NCBI GenBank assembly: GCA_035713725.1
Contig: DASTMZ010000014.1
Location: forward strand, 1-64,000
Source of the DNA: DASQPR01 sp035713725
GTDB taxonomy: Bacteria > Actinomycetota > Actinomycetes > Mycobacteriales > Micromonosporaceae
Length of the DNA stretch: 64,000 bases
Reading direction: 5' to 3'
The notes below the pieces were generated by a model. That model worked only from the letters and a program-made list of their open reading frames with translations. It was not told the origin of the DNA and ran no database searches. Within the stretch, counting starts at the first letter, position 1; the number at the start of each line of letters is the position of its first letter. Positions 19,701-26,899 of the stretch are shown one piece after another. A program made the position numbers and the translations under genes.

Positions 19701-20112
19701 CGCCGGCAAGCACCGGACCGAGCCACAGCCGATCGGCTTCGCGGAGCGCGGCGACCCGCGTCGCGGTATCTTGCCGTCGCGCCAGCGCCACCCGGGATCG
19801 GAACAGATGCACGTCCACACGTTCCGGCGGGACGTCGAGCCGGTAGGCGTCGCCAACGGTGGTGATGCTGGCCCCGTCGCCTAGCGCCGCGCGTAGTCGG
19901 CTCATGCCGACCTGAATGCCGTTGCGCGCGCTCGGCGGTGGCTCCTGCCCGAACCACGCGATCTCGGTGAGCCGGGTCAGACCGACCGGCTGACCAGCCC
20001 ACAGCGCCAACAGCCCGAGCATCAGTCGTTGGCGGCGCTGGCCGAGGTCCACTCGAACCCCGTCGCGCCGCACGTCGAGGGGGCCGAGGATGCGGATCGT
20101 CGGTTCGTCCAC
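16720..20112 (-). CDS. AfsR/SARP-family transcriptional regulator (wHTH-BTAD-NB-ARC-TPR)
   Basis: A 1130-aa regulator built like Streptomyces AfsR. Residues 1-95 are an OmpR-type winged helix (IRILGPLDVRRDG start), about 98-245 the bacterial activator (BTAD) domain, then an NB-ARC ATPase with Walker A GPGGVGKT (340-347), and a C-terminal half of TPR-like helices. Such proteins bind direct repeats and activate secondary-metabolite or stress genes in response to ATP. A 7-copy Leu-Pro-Gly-Asp repeat (280-307) forms the linker between the activator and ATPase domains. The start is a GTG at 20112 behind GGGAG. The divergent neighbour is an E1-like gene, a possible target. Confidence 0.88.
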   Translation of the reverse strand: MDEPTIRILGPLDVRRDGVRVDLGQRRQRLMLGLLALWAGQPVGLTRLTEIAWFGQEPPPSARNGIQVGMSRLRAALGDGASITTVGDAYRLDVPPERVDVHLFRSRVALARRQDTATRVAALREADRLWLGPVLAGELTDEARQWFCAGLEEERIAAIVERIAAELELGHHRVLIGELTDLVRVMPTRERLVAQLMLALYRDGQTARALDVAASAKRVLGDELGIDAGPEIRDLELAILRQAPELDLPTDRHVGGRDDAGHDGAGLDGAGVRADGLGQLPGDLPGDLPGDLPGDLPGDLPGDLPGDAAWFTGRRAELDALDVMLGSDTGTGPRVAIVTGPGGVGKTALALRWAHGSADRFPDGCLFADLRGSIDGTAARSADVLGRFLAALGLPADRVSMDPEAAARRYRDALAARRTLVVLDNAANGAQVRPLLPGAGRCAVLVTSRDRIDELVARDGARHLGLSALSATEATALLGRAIGDERVTAEPAAAAELARLCAYLPLALRLAAAALARAPGRTVADYVTSLAAGGRHPAAAAIGEPRCPVRSAFELSYAELDAASRGVFRLIGIAPGSEITVAAVAALTDTDACAAEQAMRRLTAAHLLAELTPGRFGLHDLLRGYASERASCEDSAHEREAAVERLLWWYVGAARAAAKLVYPHMVRLDGHQLPETALGAGVPFAADADAGAVAWFDAEHTNLLAVADFAAATGRDHVAWLIADALRGFFWHTRMAGEWLRLAHTGLDAAVRAGDERAEVAMRLNLAGVHHCLARRTSAITEYVAARTLAQRIGWVDAEEAILTSLGIAYADVGDLAAATETYQLALSLSRHRSRRTVALVNLGGVLHQMGQLADSVRHHEAALDLARRAKFVAGEATALQYLGYSEHAIGALDDAREHLTLALWVHRRTGNRHQEAQALMDLAAVHLDAGRPADAYTTIDAALDMVRERSEQHTESLVLAIRGRIRAAVGRVDEAIGDLAVALELARRARARYAQTCAEIELADAHRSAGQHSDAIVHVENALATSESTGYRALVGEALTVRSAIRTDLGDDRGVADAERAVALQRETGYRMAEARALRALAAAIRGTDLAAAARHERAADDIVDQIAPRRAPLRHRRISAAIARARTA
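19192..19275. repeat. 12-bp x 7 tandem repeat encoding (LPGD)7
   Basis: Seven copies of a 12-bp unit (cgggcaagtcac and close variants) encode Leu-Pro-Gly-Asp repeated seven times at the domain boundary of the AfsR-like regulator. Several central copies are identical, indicating recent slippage. Confidence 0.9.
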
Positions 20113-20574
20113 GCGCCCGCTCCCACCTGAATCGGCCCACGGTTCGAATCGGGTCGTGCTTCGAATTGGCTCGTGCTCGAATCTGGCTCGTGCGTGCGCG
20201 CCGCGTCAGCGCGGCGGTTCCGGGGGAGCGGCTGTCGCCTTGGGGCGGCGCTGCGGTCGCGCGACATGACGCTAACACCGCCAGCGTGCCGAGCTATGGA
20301 GTCGTTGTGGACTCCATACGGGACCGTGCCGGATTCGTTAGCGCGGCAGCGCAACCGTTTGCCGCGGTTGTTGGTCGCAGGAGTCAGTGCCGGATCCGCT
20401 CGGTGGGCGGCGTAAGTCCACGGTAAGCGGCCACCGGCACGATGAACACGCGCGGGTTGGCGTGGACGTCGCGGTGCTCAGGCGCACGAGTACCGCGGCG
20501 CTCGACGTGGCTGCGCATTCGGGGGCGGCGGCGCGGCGAGACGCGGTCCGTCGGGCGTGAGCAGGAGGGCCAGC
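20113..20574. promoter_or_regulatory. Divergent region between the AfsR-like and ThiF-like genes
   Basis: These 462 bp hold the two divergent promoters. Three direct repeats next to the regulator start are listed separately. A short frame without a convincing ribosome site (GTG 20387 or 20462, stop 20558-20560) ends 14 nt before the ThiF-like start. AGGAGGG at 20563-20569 is the ThiF ribosome site. Confidence 0.45.
20144..20193. promoter_or_regulatory. Three direct repeats TCGAAT...TCGTGC upstream of the AfsR-like gene
   Basis: Copies begin at 20144, 20161 and 20177 (spacing 17 and 16 bp). Each opens with TCGAAT and ends with TCGTGC. SARP proteins are known to bind directly repeated heptamers of the TCGAGNN kind, so these are candidate autoregulatory sites 32-81 bp upstream of the GTG at 20112. 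Confidence 0.5.
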
Positions 20575-21648
20575 GTGCGGCCGCGATTGAAGGACGTGTT
20601 CTGGGAGCGGTACGGAGCCGAGCTCGGTCTCGTCTTCGACGCGCGCGAGCAGGTGCGACTCGACGATCCGGACGGTGCCGTGGAGTTGTTGCTCGATCTC
20701 ATGCGCAAGGGCAGCCGTACGCCGCCGGAACTGGCCGACGTCGTCGGTGTGCCGTTGCCCGCGGTGGACCGGATCATCGCGGAGCTGGACGCTCACCGGC
20801 TCCTGGTCGACGACGATCGGGCTGGCCGGATCGGCACCGACGCCAGCGAGCGCTACGCCGACAATCTCGCGTTCTTCGATCGGTACGCGACACTCGCGGT
20901 CGGCCGCGAGGACATGCAAGAGCGCGTACACGCCGCACACGTCCTAGTGCTCGGCCTCGGTGGCGTGAACACGACGGTCGTCGGTCACCTGTGCGGTTTC
21001 GGCGTCGATCGACTGACGCTCGTGGACGCCGGCACCATCGGGGTACGCGACCTCGCTCGCCAGCAGTTGGCGCGCTGGCGCGACGTGGGGACCCGGACCG
21101 CTCGCCGGGCCGCCGTCTGGGTGCGCGACATCGACCCGTCGATGCAGGTCGACGCCGTCGACGTGGGCGTCGGCGACGCCGTGGCGTTCGGTGCCGTACT
21201 GGATCGGTTCTGCCCGGACATCGTGGTCGCGGACGTCGACGGCACGGTCGACGTGGACTTGTGGGTCAACGCCGCCTGCGTAGCACGCAACGTGCCGTTC
21301 ATCCGCGCCGCGACAAAGCAGACGACCGCGACCGTCTACTCGGTCGATCCGGGCCGCAGCGCGTGCGTGGCGTGTGCCGCCGGAACGTCGGTCGGCCAGT
21401 CGCCGGACGTCCTGCGGTTGCTGCGCGAGCGGCCGGCAGCCGGACTCGGCATGGGACCGGTGTCCGGCATGCTCGCCTCGCTCGCGGCGCTGGAGATCCT
21501 GCGATACGTCACCGGATACGAGCCGCCGGCGTACGCCGGTCAGCCGATGCGGATCGAATTCGGCGCCGGTACGGACATGCGTCGGCTCGCGTGGCGACGC
21601 GACACCGCGTGCGGCATCTGCGCGCCCGCGCAACGACGATCGGCGTAG
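20575..21648 (+). CDS. ThiF/E1-like adenylyltransferase with N-terminal extra domain
   Basis: A 357-aa protein of the ThiF/MoeB/E1 superfamily, which adenylates a carboxylate. The nucleotide loop is VLGLGGVN (125-132). DAGTIGVRDLARQQL (151-165) matches the E1 D...NLxRQ segment, with an Ala where Asn is usual. The zinc knuckle is C264-x2-C267 with C346-x2-C349. Residues 1-115, before the Rossmann core, look like a small winged-helix/PqqD-like domain (RPRLKDVFWERYG start), as in peptide-modifying E1 enzymes of RiPP pathways. No sulfur-carrier or YcaO partner is nearby. I preferred the GTG at 20575 (AGGAGGG at 6 nt); a GTG at 20557 is also in frame. Confidence 0.72.
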   Translation: MRPRLKDVFWERYGAELGLVFDAREQVRLDDPDGAVELLLDLMRKGSRTPPELADVVGVPLPAVDRIIAELDAHRLLVDDDRAGRIGTDASERYADNLAFFDRYATLAVGREDMQERVHAAHVLVLGLGGVNTTVVGHLCGFGVDRLTLVDAGTIGVRDLARQQLARWRDVGTRTARRAAVWVRDIDPSMQVDAVDVGVGDAVAFGAVLDRFCPDIVVADVDGTVDVDLWVNAACVARNVPFIRAATKQTTATVYSVDPGRSACVACAAGTSVGQSPDVLRLLRERPAAGLGMGPVSGMLASLAALEILRYVTGYEPPAYAGQPMRIEFGAGTDMRRLAWRRDTACGICAPAQRRSA

Positions 21649-21680
21649 CCACTCCGGTCAGCGGCCTAGGCCCGACGAAC

Positions 21681-22145
21681 TCAGTCGGCAGGCTCGGTCA
21701 CGTCCGCGACGGAAGCATCCAGCACCCGTAGTGCGTCATCGGCGGCGAGCACCACGGCCGCGTTGGGCTCGCCGGCGCCGAGCCGGATGGTCCGACCGAC
21801 GACACGCTCGTCCGCGACCACTGGCCACGCGATCGTCGCACCGAATGGCGTGATGGTGCCGCGCTCGTACCCGGTGGCGTCCTTGGCCGTGGCGGCGTCG
21901 GGCAGCGACAGCCGGTGGACGCCCAACACGGCGCGCAGCTTGGGCCAGGAGATCGAGCGGTCGCCGGGCACCAGCACGAACACGAAGTCGTCCGCGGCCC
22001 GCCGCACGACGATCGTTTTGGTGACGTCCCGAATCTCGACGCCCGCCGCGGCGGCGGCCTCCGCCACGCTGCGCACCTCGCCGTGGCGCACCACGCGATG
22101 CGCAATGCCGGCGGCGCTCAGCGCGTCGAGCGCGTGTGTTGCCAT
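21681..22145 (-). CDS. YbaK/ProX-family aminoacyl-tRNA deacylase
   Basis: A 154-aa single-domain YbaK/EbsC-like protein. Relatives hydrolyse mischarged tRNAs such as Cys-tRNA(Pro). The conserved lysine of the family is probably K43 (DVTKTIVVR). Other marks are LVPGDRSISWPKL and the GYERGTITPFG loop that lines the active site. It is convergent with the ThiF-like gene, 32 bp apart. Which tRNA it edits cannot be read from sequence. Confidence 0.85.
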   Translation of the reverse strand: MATHALDALSAAGIAHRVVRHGEVRSVAEAAAAAGVEIRDVTKTIVVRRAADDFVFVLVPGDRSISWPKLRAVLGVHRLSLPDAATAKDATGYERGTITPFGATIAWPVVADERVVGRTIRLGAGEPNAAVVLAADDALRVLDASVADVTEPAD

Positions 22146-22207
22146 AACCGGACCCTACTGGGCGGCTCGGCCCTAGGCGGCACGGTCAGACGTCAGCCGG
22201 GCTCCGC

Positions 22208-22570
22208 TCAGTCGGCCGACGCCTGATGGGGATCGAGGCTCGTACGGTGTCCGCGCGGACACGTCCCGTACCCGCCCGACGTGATGTTCCAGTGCCAGCC
22301 GCAGTAGGCCGCGTCGCATTTCTCGCAGAACCCAGCATTGTCGTAGAGCCCGGCCGTTGCCACCGTCGCAAACGCGAGCGGCTGCGCGAACGCCTCGGCC
22401 AACCGCTCGGCCCGATCCACGCTGACGTCGTCCCCACCGCCGTTGCTGCCGCCCGGTCCCGAATAGATGAACCGCCAGGCACTGCCCGAGACCGGCGCGA
22501 CGAGTTCGATGTGGCTCGCGGCTTGGCCGCATTCGGCGCACGGCGGCGCAGCGACGAACGGTGTGGGCAT
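22208..22570 (-). CDS. Small Cys-rich hypothetical protein
   Basis: A 120-aa protein I do not recognise as a named family. Two Cys-x2-Cys pairs (C11/C14 near the N-terminus, and CEKC near residue 82) plus later Cys and His residues (AYCGWHW, GTCPRGH) suggest a structural metal site of the zinc-ribbon kind, with YCGWHW as the strongest fingerprint. The ATG at 22570 gives a compact frame with normal codon use. It precedes ybaK in the same direction with a 62-bp gap. Confidence 0.65.
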   Translation of the reverse strand: MPTPFVAAPPCAECGQAASHIELVAPVSGSAWRFIYSGPGGSNGGGDDVSVDRAERLAEAFAQPLAFATVATAGLYDNAGFCEKCDAAYCGWHWNITSGGYGTCPRGHRTSLDPHQASAD

Positions 22571-22791
22571 GCCTGCAGTATGCCGAAAATGGTCGGCCTT
22601 GTCCCACCCTAACCTCGGTGGGTGACATGTCAGAACATGTCAGCGCAGGCGCGACCTCGAACGATGCCGAGCCGCTGTGTTCCTGCACCAGCCGCCCGAC
22701 GTGCCGTTCGCTCGGATCCATGCAACGCGTGAAGCACGCAACGCCTGAAAAGCAGGCGCGAGCGCCAGCCATGCGTAGCACGCTTGCCGGC

Positions 22792-23379
22792 ATGACTGAA
22801 CCCGATCCGAAAGCGGAATTGCAGTTCTATCTGACCCGCGCCCGCGACGCGCTGCTGTGGAAGACCGAGGGACTGTCCGAATACGACGTGCGCCGCCCGC
22901 TCGTCCCGACCGGCACCAACCTGCTCGGGCTCGTCAAGCACGTCGCCGGTGTCACCGTCCGGTATTTCGGCGAATGCTTCGACCGGCCGTTCGCCGAGCC
23001 GGTGCCCTGGCTGGACGATGACGAACCGAATGCCAGCATGTTCGCCTCCGCCAACGAATCGCGGGAGTGGCTCGTCAGCCTGTATCGCGCCGCCTGGGCC
23101 CACGCCGACGCCACCCTCGAGTCGCTTCCGCTCGACGCGACCGGCGAGGTCCCGTGGTGGCCGCGGGAGCGGCGGAACCCGACTCTGCACCGGGTCACCA
23201 TCCACATGATCGTCGAAACCGAACGGCACGCCGGCCATGCCGACATCGTCCGCGAACTCATCGACGGATCGGTCGGCGTCCGCGCTGATTACGCCGGCCT
23301 GCCCGACCACGACCCGGACGCGTGGATGACGTACCACGACCGGGTGGAGCAAGCCGCGATGGACGCCGGAGCGCGTTGA
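22792..23379 (+). CDS. DinB/DUF664-family protein (putative thiol-dependent enzyme)
   Basis: A 195-aa four-helix DinB/YfiT-like protein. The likely metal-binding histidines are H50 (LVKHVAG) and those of TIHMIVETERHAGHAD (H138, H146, H149). The LVKHVAGVTVRYFGE and HMI-ETERHAGHADIVRE blocks are characteristic of actinobacterial DUF664 proteins, a group linked to mycothiol-dependent chemistry; no substrate is known. The ATG at 22792 is chosen because conservation starts there; in-frame upstream sequence is low quality. A strong hairpin follows the gene. Confidence 0.82.
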   Translation: MTEPDPKAELQFYLTRARDALLWKTEGLSEYDVRRPLVPTGTNLLGLVKHVAGVTVRYFGECFDRPFAEPVPWLDDDEPNASMFASANESREWLVSLYRAAWAHADATLESLPLDATGEVPWWPRERRNPTLHRVTIHMIVETERHAGHADIVRELIDGSVGVRADYAGLPDHDPDAWMTYHDRVEQAAMDAGAR

Positions 23380-23407
23380 TGGGCGGCGGCCACGAACGGT
23401 GACGAGG

Positions 23408-23437
23408 GTGGCGGCCGGGTTCACGCCCGGCCGCCAC
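23408..23437. terminator. Bidirectional terminator between DinB-like gene and GH16 gene
   Basis: A perfect 12-bp stem, GTGGCGGCCGGG and its complement around the 6-nt loop TTCACG, lies between two convergent stops (23379 and 23452). Confidence 0.75.
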
Positions 23438-23451
23438 GCATCGCGCTTACG

Positions 23452-25254
23452 TCACGAGCCGTACACCTGGAACTCCCAGAGCGAATAGCCGTACGGCAGC
23501 CCGCGCTGCGTACCGAACATGCGCACGTACCGGCCCGATCCCGAGACGGTCAGATCCTGAACACCACCGGTACCCGTGCTGGTGGAGAAGATCGTCGTCC
23601 AGTTCGTTCCGTCGTTGGACGTCTGAATCTGGAACGCCTTGCCGTAGGCGGCCTCCCAGTTCAACACGACACGACTGATGCTGTGCGTCGCACCGAGATC
23701 GACCTGCAGCCACTGCGGATCGCTGAACGCACTCGACCACCGGGTGCCGGTGTTGCCGTCGACCGCGTTCGACGCCGGGAACGTCGCGTTCTCGAGCGAT
23801 GACGCGGTCGCCGGATGGCCTTGCGACAACAGCGTCGCACCGCCGGCCGGCGTACCCTGCACGGCGAACTCGAAGAGCGAGTAGCCGTACGGTGTGCCGC
23901 GGGCCGTACCGTTCATCCGGATGTACCGGCCGGTGCCACTGATCGCGAGGTCATCCGTACCGCCGTCGCCGGTCGTGGTGGAGAAGATCGTCGTCCACGT
24001 CGAGCCGTTCGGCGACGTCTGGATCTGGTACGCCCGACCGAATGCAGCCTCCCAGTTCAGCGTCACGTGACTGATGTTGTACGTCTGGCCGAGGTCGACC
24101 TGCAGCCACTGCGGGTCGGAAAACGCACTCGACCACCGGGTCGACAGGTTCCCGTCGGTAGCGTTCGAGGCCGGGAACGTCGCGTTCTCGAGCGACGATG
24201 CGGTGGTCGGCTTGCCGAGCGCGATATTCGTGCCGCCGCCGCCGCCGCCACCACCTCCTCCGCCGGGCGCCTTGTTGTAGACCGCCACGTAGTCCACGTT
24301 CAGCTGGCCGCCGGAGACCGTCGACGCGTTGGGACCGCCGCCGAACGCCGCCGGGAACCCGCCGCCCATGGCGAGGTCGAAGATGATGAAGAACGGATGG
24401 TCGACGGCGTTCGCCCAGGTAGTCGCATCCACCTGCGTTGCGTTCACGGTGAAATAGTTCGCGCCGTCGAGGTACCACCGGATCTGCTCCGGCGAGACGG
24501 AGCGGTCGATCTGCACCGCGTACGTGTGGAACGCGGTCTGGCAACCAGAGCACGCGCGCTCGCCACTGCCGATGCCGGTCGACTCGTTGCAGGGGCCGCC
24601 CGGATTCGTACCGCAGTGCAGCGTTCCGAAGACCGAGCTTCGCGCGTTGATGTCCTCGAGGATGTCGACCTCGCCGGTGGTCGGCCATGGTGTGCCGGTG
24701 CGCAATGTCGAGCCGAGCATCCAGAACGCCGGCCAGTAGCCGGCGCCGTTGGCGGTGGTGAGGTTCGGCTGCTGGATCGAGGCCTGCATCTCGACGACGC
24801 CACCGGCCGGTGCGCCGAACGTTGCGGCTTGCGTCTCCACCCGCCCCGACGTCCAGCCCGAATTCGGGTCGGAGCCCGAATGCAATGCCTTGAGTACCAG
24901 GTGACCAGCACCGTCCTGGAAGACGTTCGCGGTGCTGCTCGTCATCGTCTCGATTTCACCGGTACCGAAGCTCGAGCCCGGCCCGGTGTCGTATTTCCAT
25001 GTGCCGCTGTCCAGGCCGGTTCCCGATGCGCCGCTGAAGTCGTCGCTCCACGTCGTGGTGAAGCCGGCCGGGGGAGCGGGTATTGCGTTCGGTGTCACCG
25101 CGTTCGGCGTCACTGCGGCCGGCGTGGTGGTCGCGGTCCGCGCGCCGGCGGCGGCTCGCGCCGGGGGCGATGCCGAGGCGGAGGTGGGTACGAGGGCGAT
25201 GACGGCCGCCGCGATGGCCAGGGCGTACCAGCCTTTAGTTCGGTGTGGGGACAT
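23452..25254 (-). CDS. Secreted GH16 beta-glucanase with two F5/8-type C (discoidin) domains
   Basis: A 600-aa secreted enzyme. Residues 1-29 are a signal peptide, 30-60 an Ala/Thr/Pro linker, 63-327 a GH16 jelly roll whose E-x-D-x-x-E catalytic motif is GEVDILE (nucleophile E195, acid/base E200). An 11-Gly linker (331-341) leads to two discoidin/CBM32-like domains (about 342-467 and 474-600). The two domains share long identical stretches (SSLENATFPASNA, RWSSAFSDPQWLQVDLG), so they arose by recent duplication. GH16 enzymes of this type usually cut beta-1,3- or mixed-linked glucan. The ATG at 25254 has AAGGAGA upstream, and a CebR-like operator lies 196 bp upstream. Confidence 0.9.
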   Translation of the reverse strand: MSPHRTKGWYALAIAAAVIALVPTSASASPPARAAAGARTATTTPAAVTPNAVTPNAIPAPPAGFTTTWSDDFSGASGTGLDSGTWKYDTGPGSSFGTGEIETMTSSTANVFQDGAGHLVLKALHSGSDPNSGWTSGRVETQAATFGAPAGGVVEMQASIQQPNLTTANGAGYWPAFWMLGSTLRTGTPWPTTGEVDILEDINARSSVFGTLHCGTNPGGPCNESTGIGSGERACSGCQTAFHTYAVQIDRSVSPEQIRWYLDGANYFTVNATQVDATTWANAVDHPFFIIFDLAMGGGFPAAFGGGPNASTVSGGQLNVDYVAVYNKAPGGGGGGGGGGGTNIALGKPTTASSLENATFPASNATDGNLSTRWSSAFSDPQWLQVDLGQTYNISHVTLNWEAAFGRAYQIQTSPNGSTWTTIFSTTTGDGGTDDLAISGTGRYIRMNGTARGTPYGYSLFEFAVQGTPAGGATLLSQGHPATASSLENATFPASNAVDGNTGTRWSSAFSDPQWLQVDLGATHSISRVVLNWEAAYGKAFQIQTSNDGTNWTTIFSTSTGTGGVQDLTVSGSGRYVRMFGTQRGLPYGYSLWEFQVYGS

Positions 25255-25449
25255 GCGTTCTCCTTGTCCGGGGAGTGCCGGTCGTGAGACCGGCGGCAAC
25301 CAGCCGTCGGACATCGGGGTACGGGCGCGCGGCGCTGCGCTGCGCAACCGATCGCGCGATGGCCCGGCCCCCGCGGGCAGCCTGCGATCGGTAGCGGTGA
25401 ATCCGGTCTCCCGGGATCCGGTGTGACGACAGTTGCCGTGGACGATTCG

Positions 25450-25463
25450 TGAGAGCGCTCCCA
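25450..25463. promoter_or_regulatory. CebR/CelR-type operator upstream of the GH16 gene
   Basis: TGAGAGCGCTCCCA matches the 14-bp LacI-family operator TGGGAGCGCTCCCA of Streptomyces CebR and Thermobifida CelR at 13 of 14 positions. The core GAGCGCTC is a perfect palindrome. It fits sugar-induced control of the glucanase; the repressor gene is not in the window. Confidence 0.7.
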
Positions 25464-25599
25464 TGGAAGGTCTCTCAGTCAATGACGCCTGTCAATAGGC
25501 TCGCCAGGTTCCGGAACCAAATCCATGCCAACGTTTGCGGGCCGACCGTCCGATGGTCGTCTGCCCGATCGTCTCGCTTAAGCCACCGAGTCCGTGCCA

Positions 25600-25627
25600 C
25601 GGCCGACACTGACGACCGCAGAGTGGT
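25600..25627 (+). repeat. Left copy of the 28-bp direct repeat flanking the nuclease-HerA module
   Basis: It matches 30924-30951 in the same orientation at 25 of 28 positions; the longest shared blocks are TGACGAC and GCAGAGTGGT. It lies 204 bp before the first gene of the module. Confidence 0.7.
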
Positions 25628-25831
25628 AATGCCTCGGTGAGCAATGTCTCCGCCAGCACCTGGTCACCGGCCGCGAACGCGCCACTCCGGTGGCCCCACG
25701 GCCCCTCGAACCCGCTGCCGTGGCCGGGTAGGACGGGCGCCGAACTGCGTCGGCGGATTCGCCATCCGGTGGATGTGACGCGGCGTCATGAACGACAAAA
25801 TCGATGAATCGTTACGTCTGAAAAACCGAGT

Positions 25832-26899
25832 GTGGCCGGCCTGTGGACAGGCCTTCCGATAGGCCGCGTGGTCAGCCTGGTAGGGGCGACTCCGGCCGCG
25901 CTCGAGCTCGCCCTGGTAACAATGCCGGAACAGGCGCCGGCCGTCGTTGCCTACCGTCCGCAGCCGCCGAAGAGTGCCGCCGAGATCGCCACGGGCGCTC
26001 TCGACGCCATAGAGGGTGCGGCACTTGACCTGTTCCCCGCCTGGCTGCCTGACGTGGAAGGCATCCGTTCGCCGGCCGGTGCCGGCGTCGAAGCGGTACG
26101 CGCCGCAGCGATGCGAGAGGCGCCGGCCACGGGTCAGTTTGGCCCGTTCCTAGCCGACCTGGCAGAGCAGGCGGTGCGGCACTCGCGCATGAATTCGGGC
26201 CGGTTCTCGCCCGAGGTGCGGGCCGTCGGCCTCGCGAAGGTCGTCGCACGTGCCTACGGCCGGCCTGCCGCGGCGCTGTTGGTAGTTCTCCCGACCGATC
26301 TCACCGGCGATGCGGAGCAGGCGCTTGTGGCTGGCTGCGAGTGGCTGGCCGATCGGGGCGGGTTTGGAGTCTGGCTCACCGGTGCCGAGTTGTCCACCGT
26401 AGACCGGATCTCGACTCGTCGTGTGCGGCTGCCGGAGCCGTTCGCCCGCATCGTCGGGGCGGCTGGCGCAGCTGGACCCAGCGTCGCGCCAGAGGTCTCG
26501 GTTCTCAGGTATCCACCGGTGGCGGGCCGGCCACACCCGGCGAGCCAGTGCGAGCTAGCGGTCGAGCGCGCGCTAGCCGGCCTGCCCTGGGCAGTCGGCC
26601 GGGCCTGGAACCAGACGCATTATCCGCGGCCGCTTGAGGCGCCAGTCCGTCTCGATCTGCTGTGGGAGGCGGAGAAGTGCGTGATCGAGATCGACGGGCC
26701 GGAACACCTGGAGCCGCTGCGCTACGAGGCCGATCGGCGCCGGGATCGACTCTTGCAACGGAACGGTTACGTGGTCGTTCGCTTCACCAACGGCGAGGTC
26801 GCTCGGGACCTGATGGCCGTTATTTGTCAGATCGAGGAGTTCATCATCGCGCGACGGCGCGCGATCATGGAAGGACGGCAGTATGCCCGGCAAGGATGA
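25832..26899 (+). CDS. DUF559-type (PD-(D/E)XK/Vsr-like) nuclease with unknown N-terminal domain
   Basis: A 355-aa protein. The C-terminal third (about 235-340) is a DUF559/Vsr-like nuclease: E241 (SQCELAVE), D275 (VRLDLLW), E286-x-D288 (VIEIDGPEH), then RRRDRLLQRNGYVVVRFTN, the usual helix-strand ending. Residues 1-230 form a domain I cannot name; it contains VVLPTDLTGDAEQ and a GFGVWLTG strand but no clear P-loop. The GTG at 25832 has only a weak ribosome site. The stop overlaps the next start by 17 bp, so it is the first gene of a three-gene operon with a HerA-like ATPase. It probably cuts or processes DNA delivered by that ATPase. Confidence 0.72.
   Translation: MAGLWTGLPIGRVVSLVGATPAALELALVTMPEQAPAVVAYRPQPPKSAAEIATGALDAIEGAALDLFPAWLPDVEGIRSPAGAGVEAVRAAAMREAPATGQFGPFLADLAEQAVRHSRMNSGRFSPEVRAVGLAKVVARAYGRPAAALLVVLPTDLTGDAEQALVAGCEWLADRGGFGVWLTGAELSTVDRISTRRVRLPEPFARIVGAAGAAGPSVAPEVSVLRYPPVAGRPHPASQCELAVERALAGLPWAVGRAWNQTHYPRPLEAPVRLDLLWEAEKCVIEIDGPEHLEPLRYEADRRRDRLLQRNGYVVVRFTNGEVARDLMAVICQIEEFIIARRRAIMEGRQYARQG

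Larger units (their letters stand above)
25255..25831. promoter_or_regulatory. GH16 upstream region and left flank of the nuclease-HerA module
   Basis: These 577 bp hold the GH16 promoter on the left, with a LacI-type operator at 25450-25463, and on the right the left copy of a 28-bp repeat (25600-25627). Nothing between them looks like an intact gene. On the minus strand around 25650-25720 a short frame reads VLPGHG...EGPWGHRSG, perhaps a worn gene remnant; this is weak. Confidence 0.5.

Noticed and set aside
25640..25730. Minus-strand stretch reading VLPGHG...EGPWGHRSG, reminiscent of an MBL-fold end
   Set aside because: No start, no other conserved segment, and only a few dozen codons. 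Too little to call a pseudogene.
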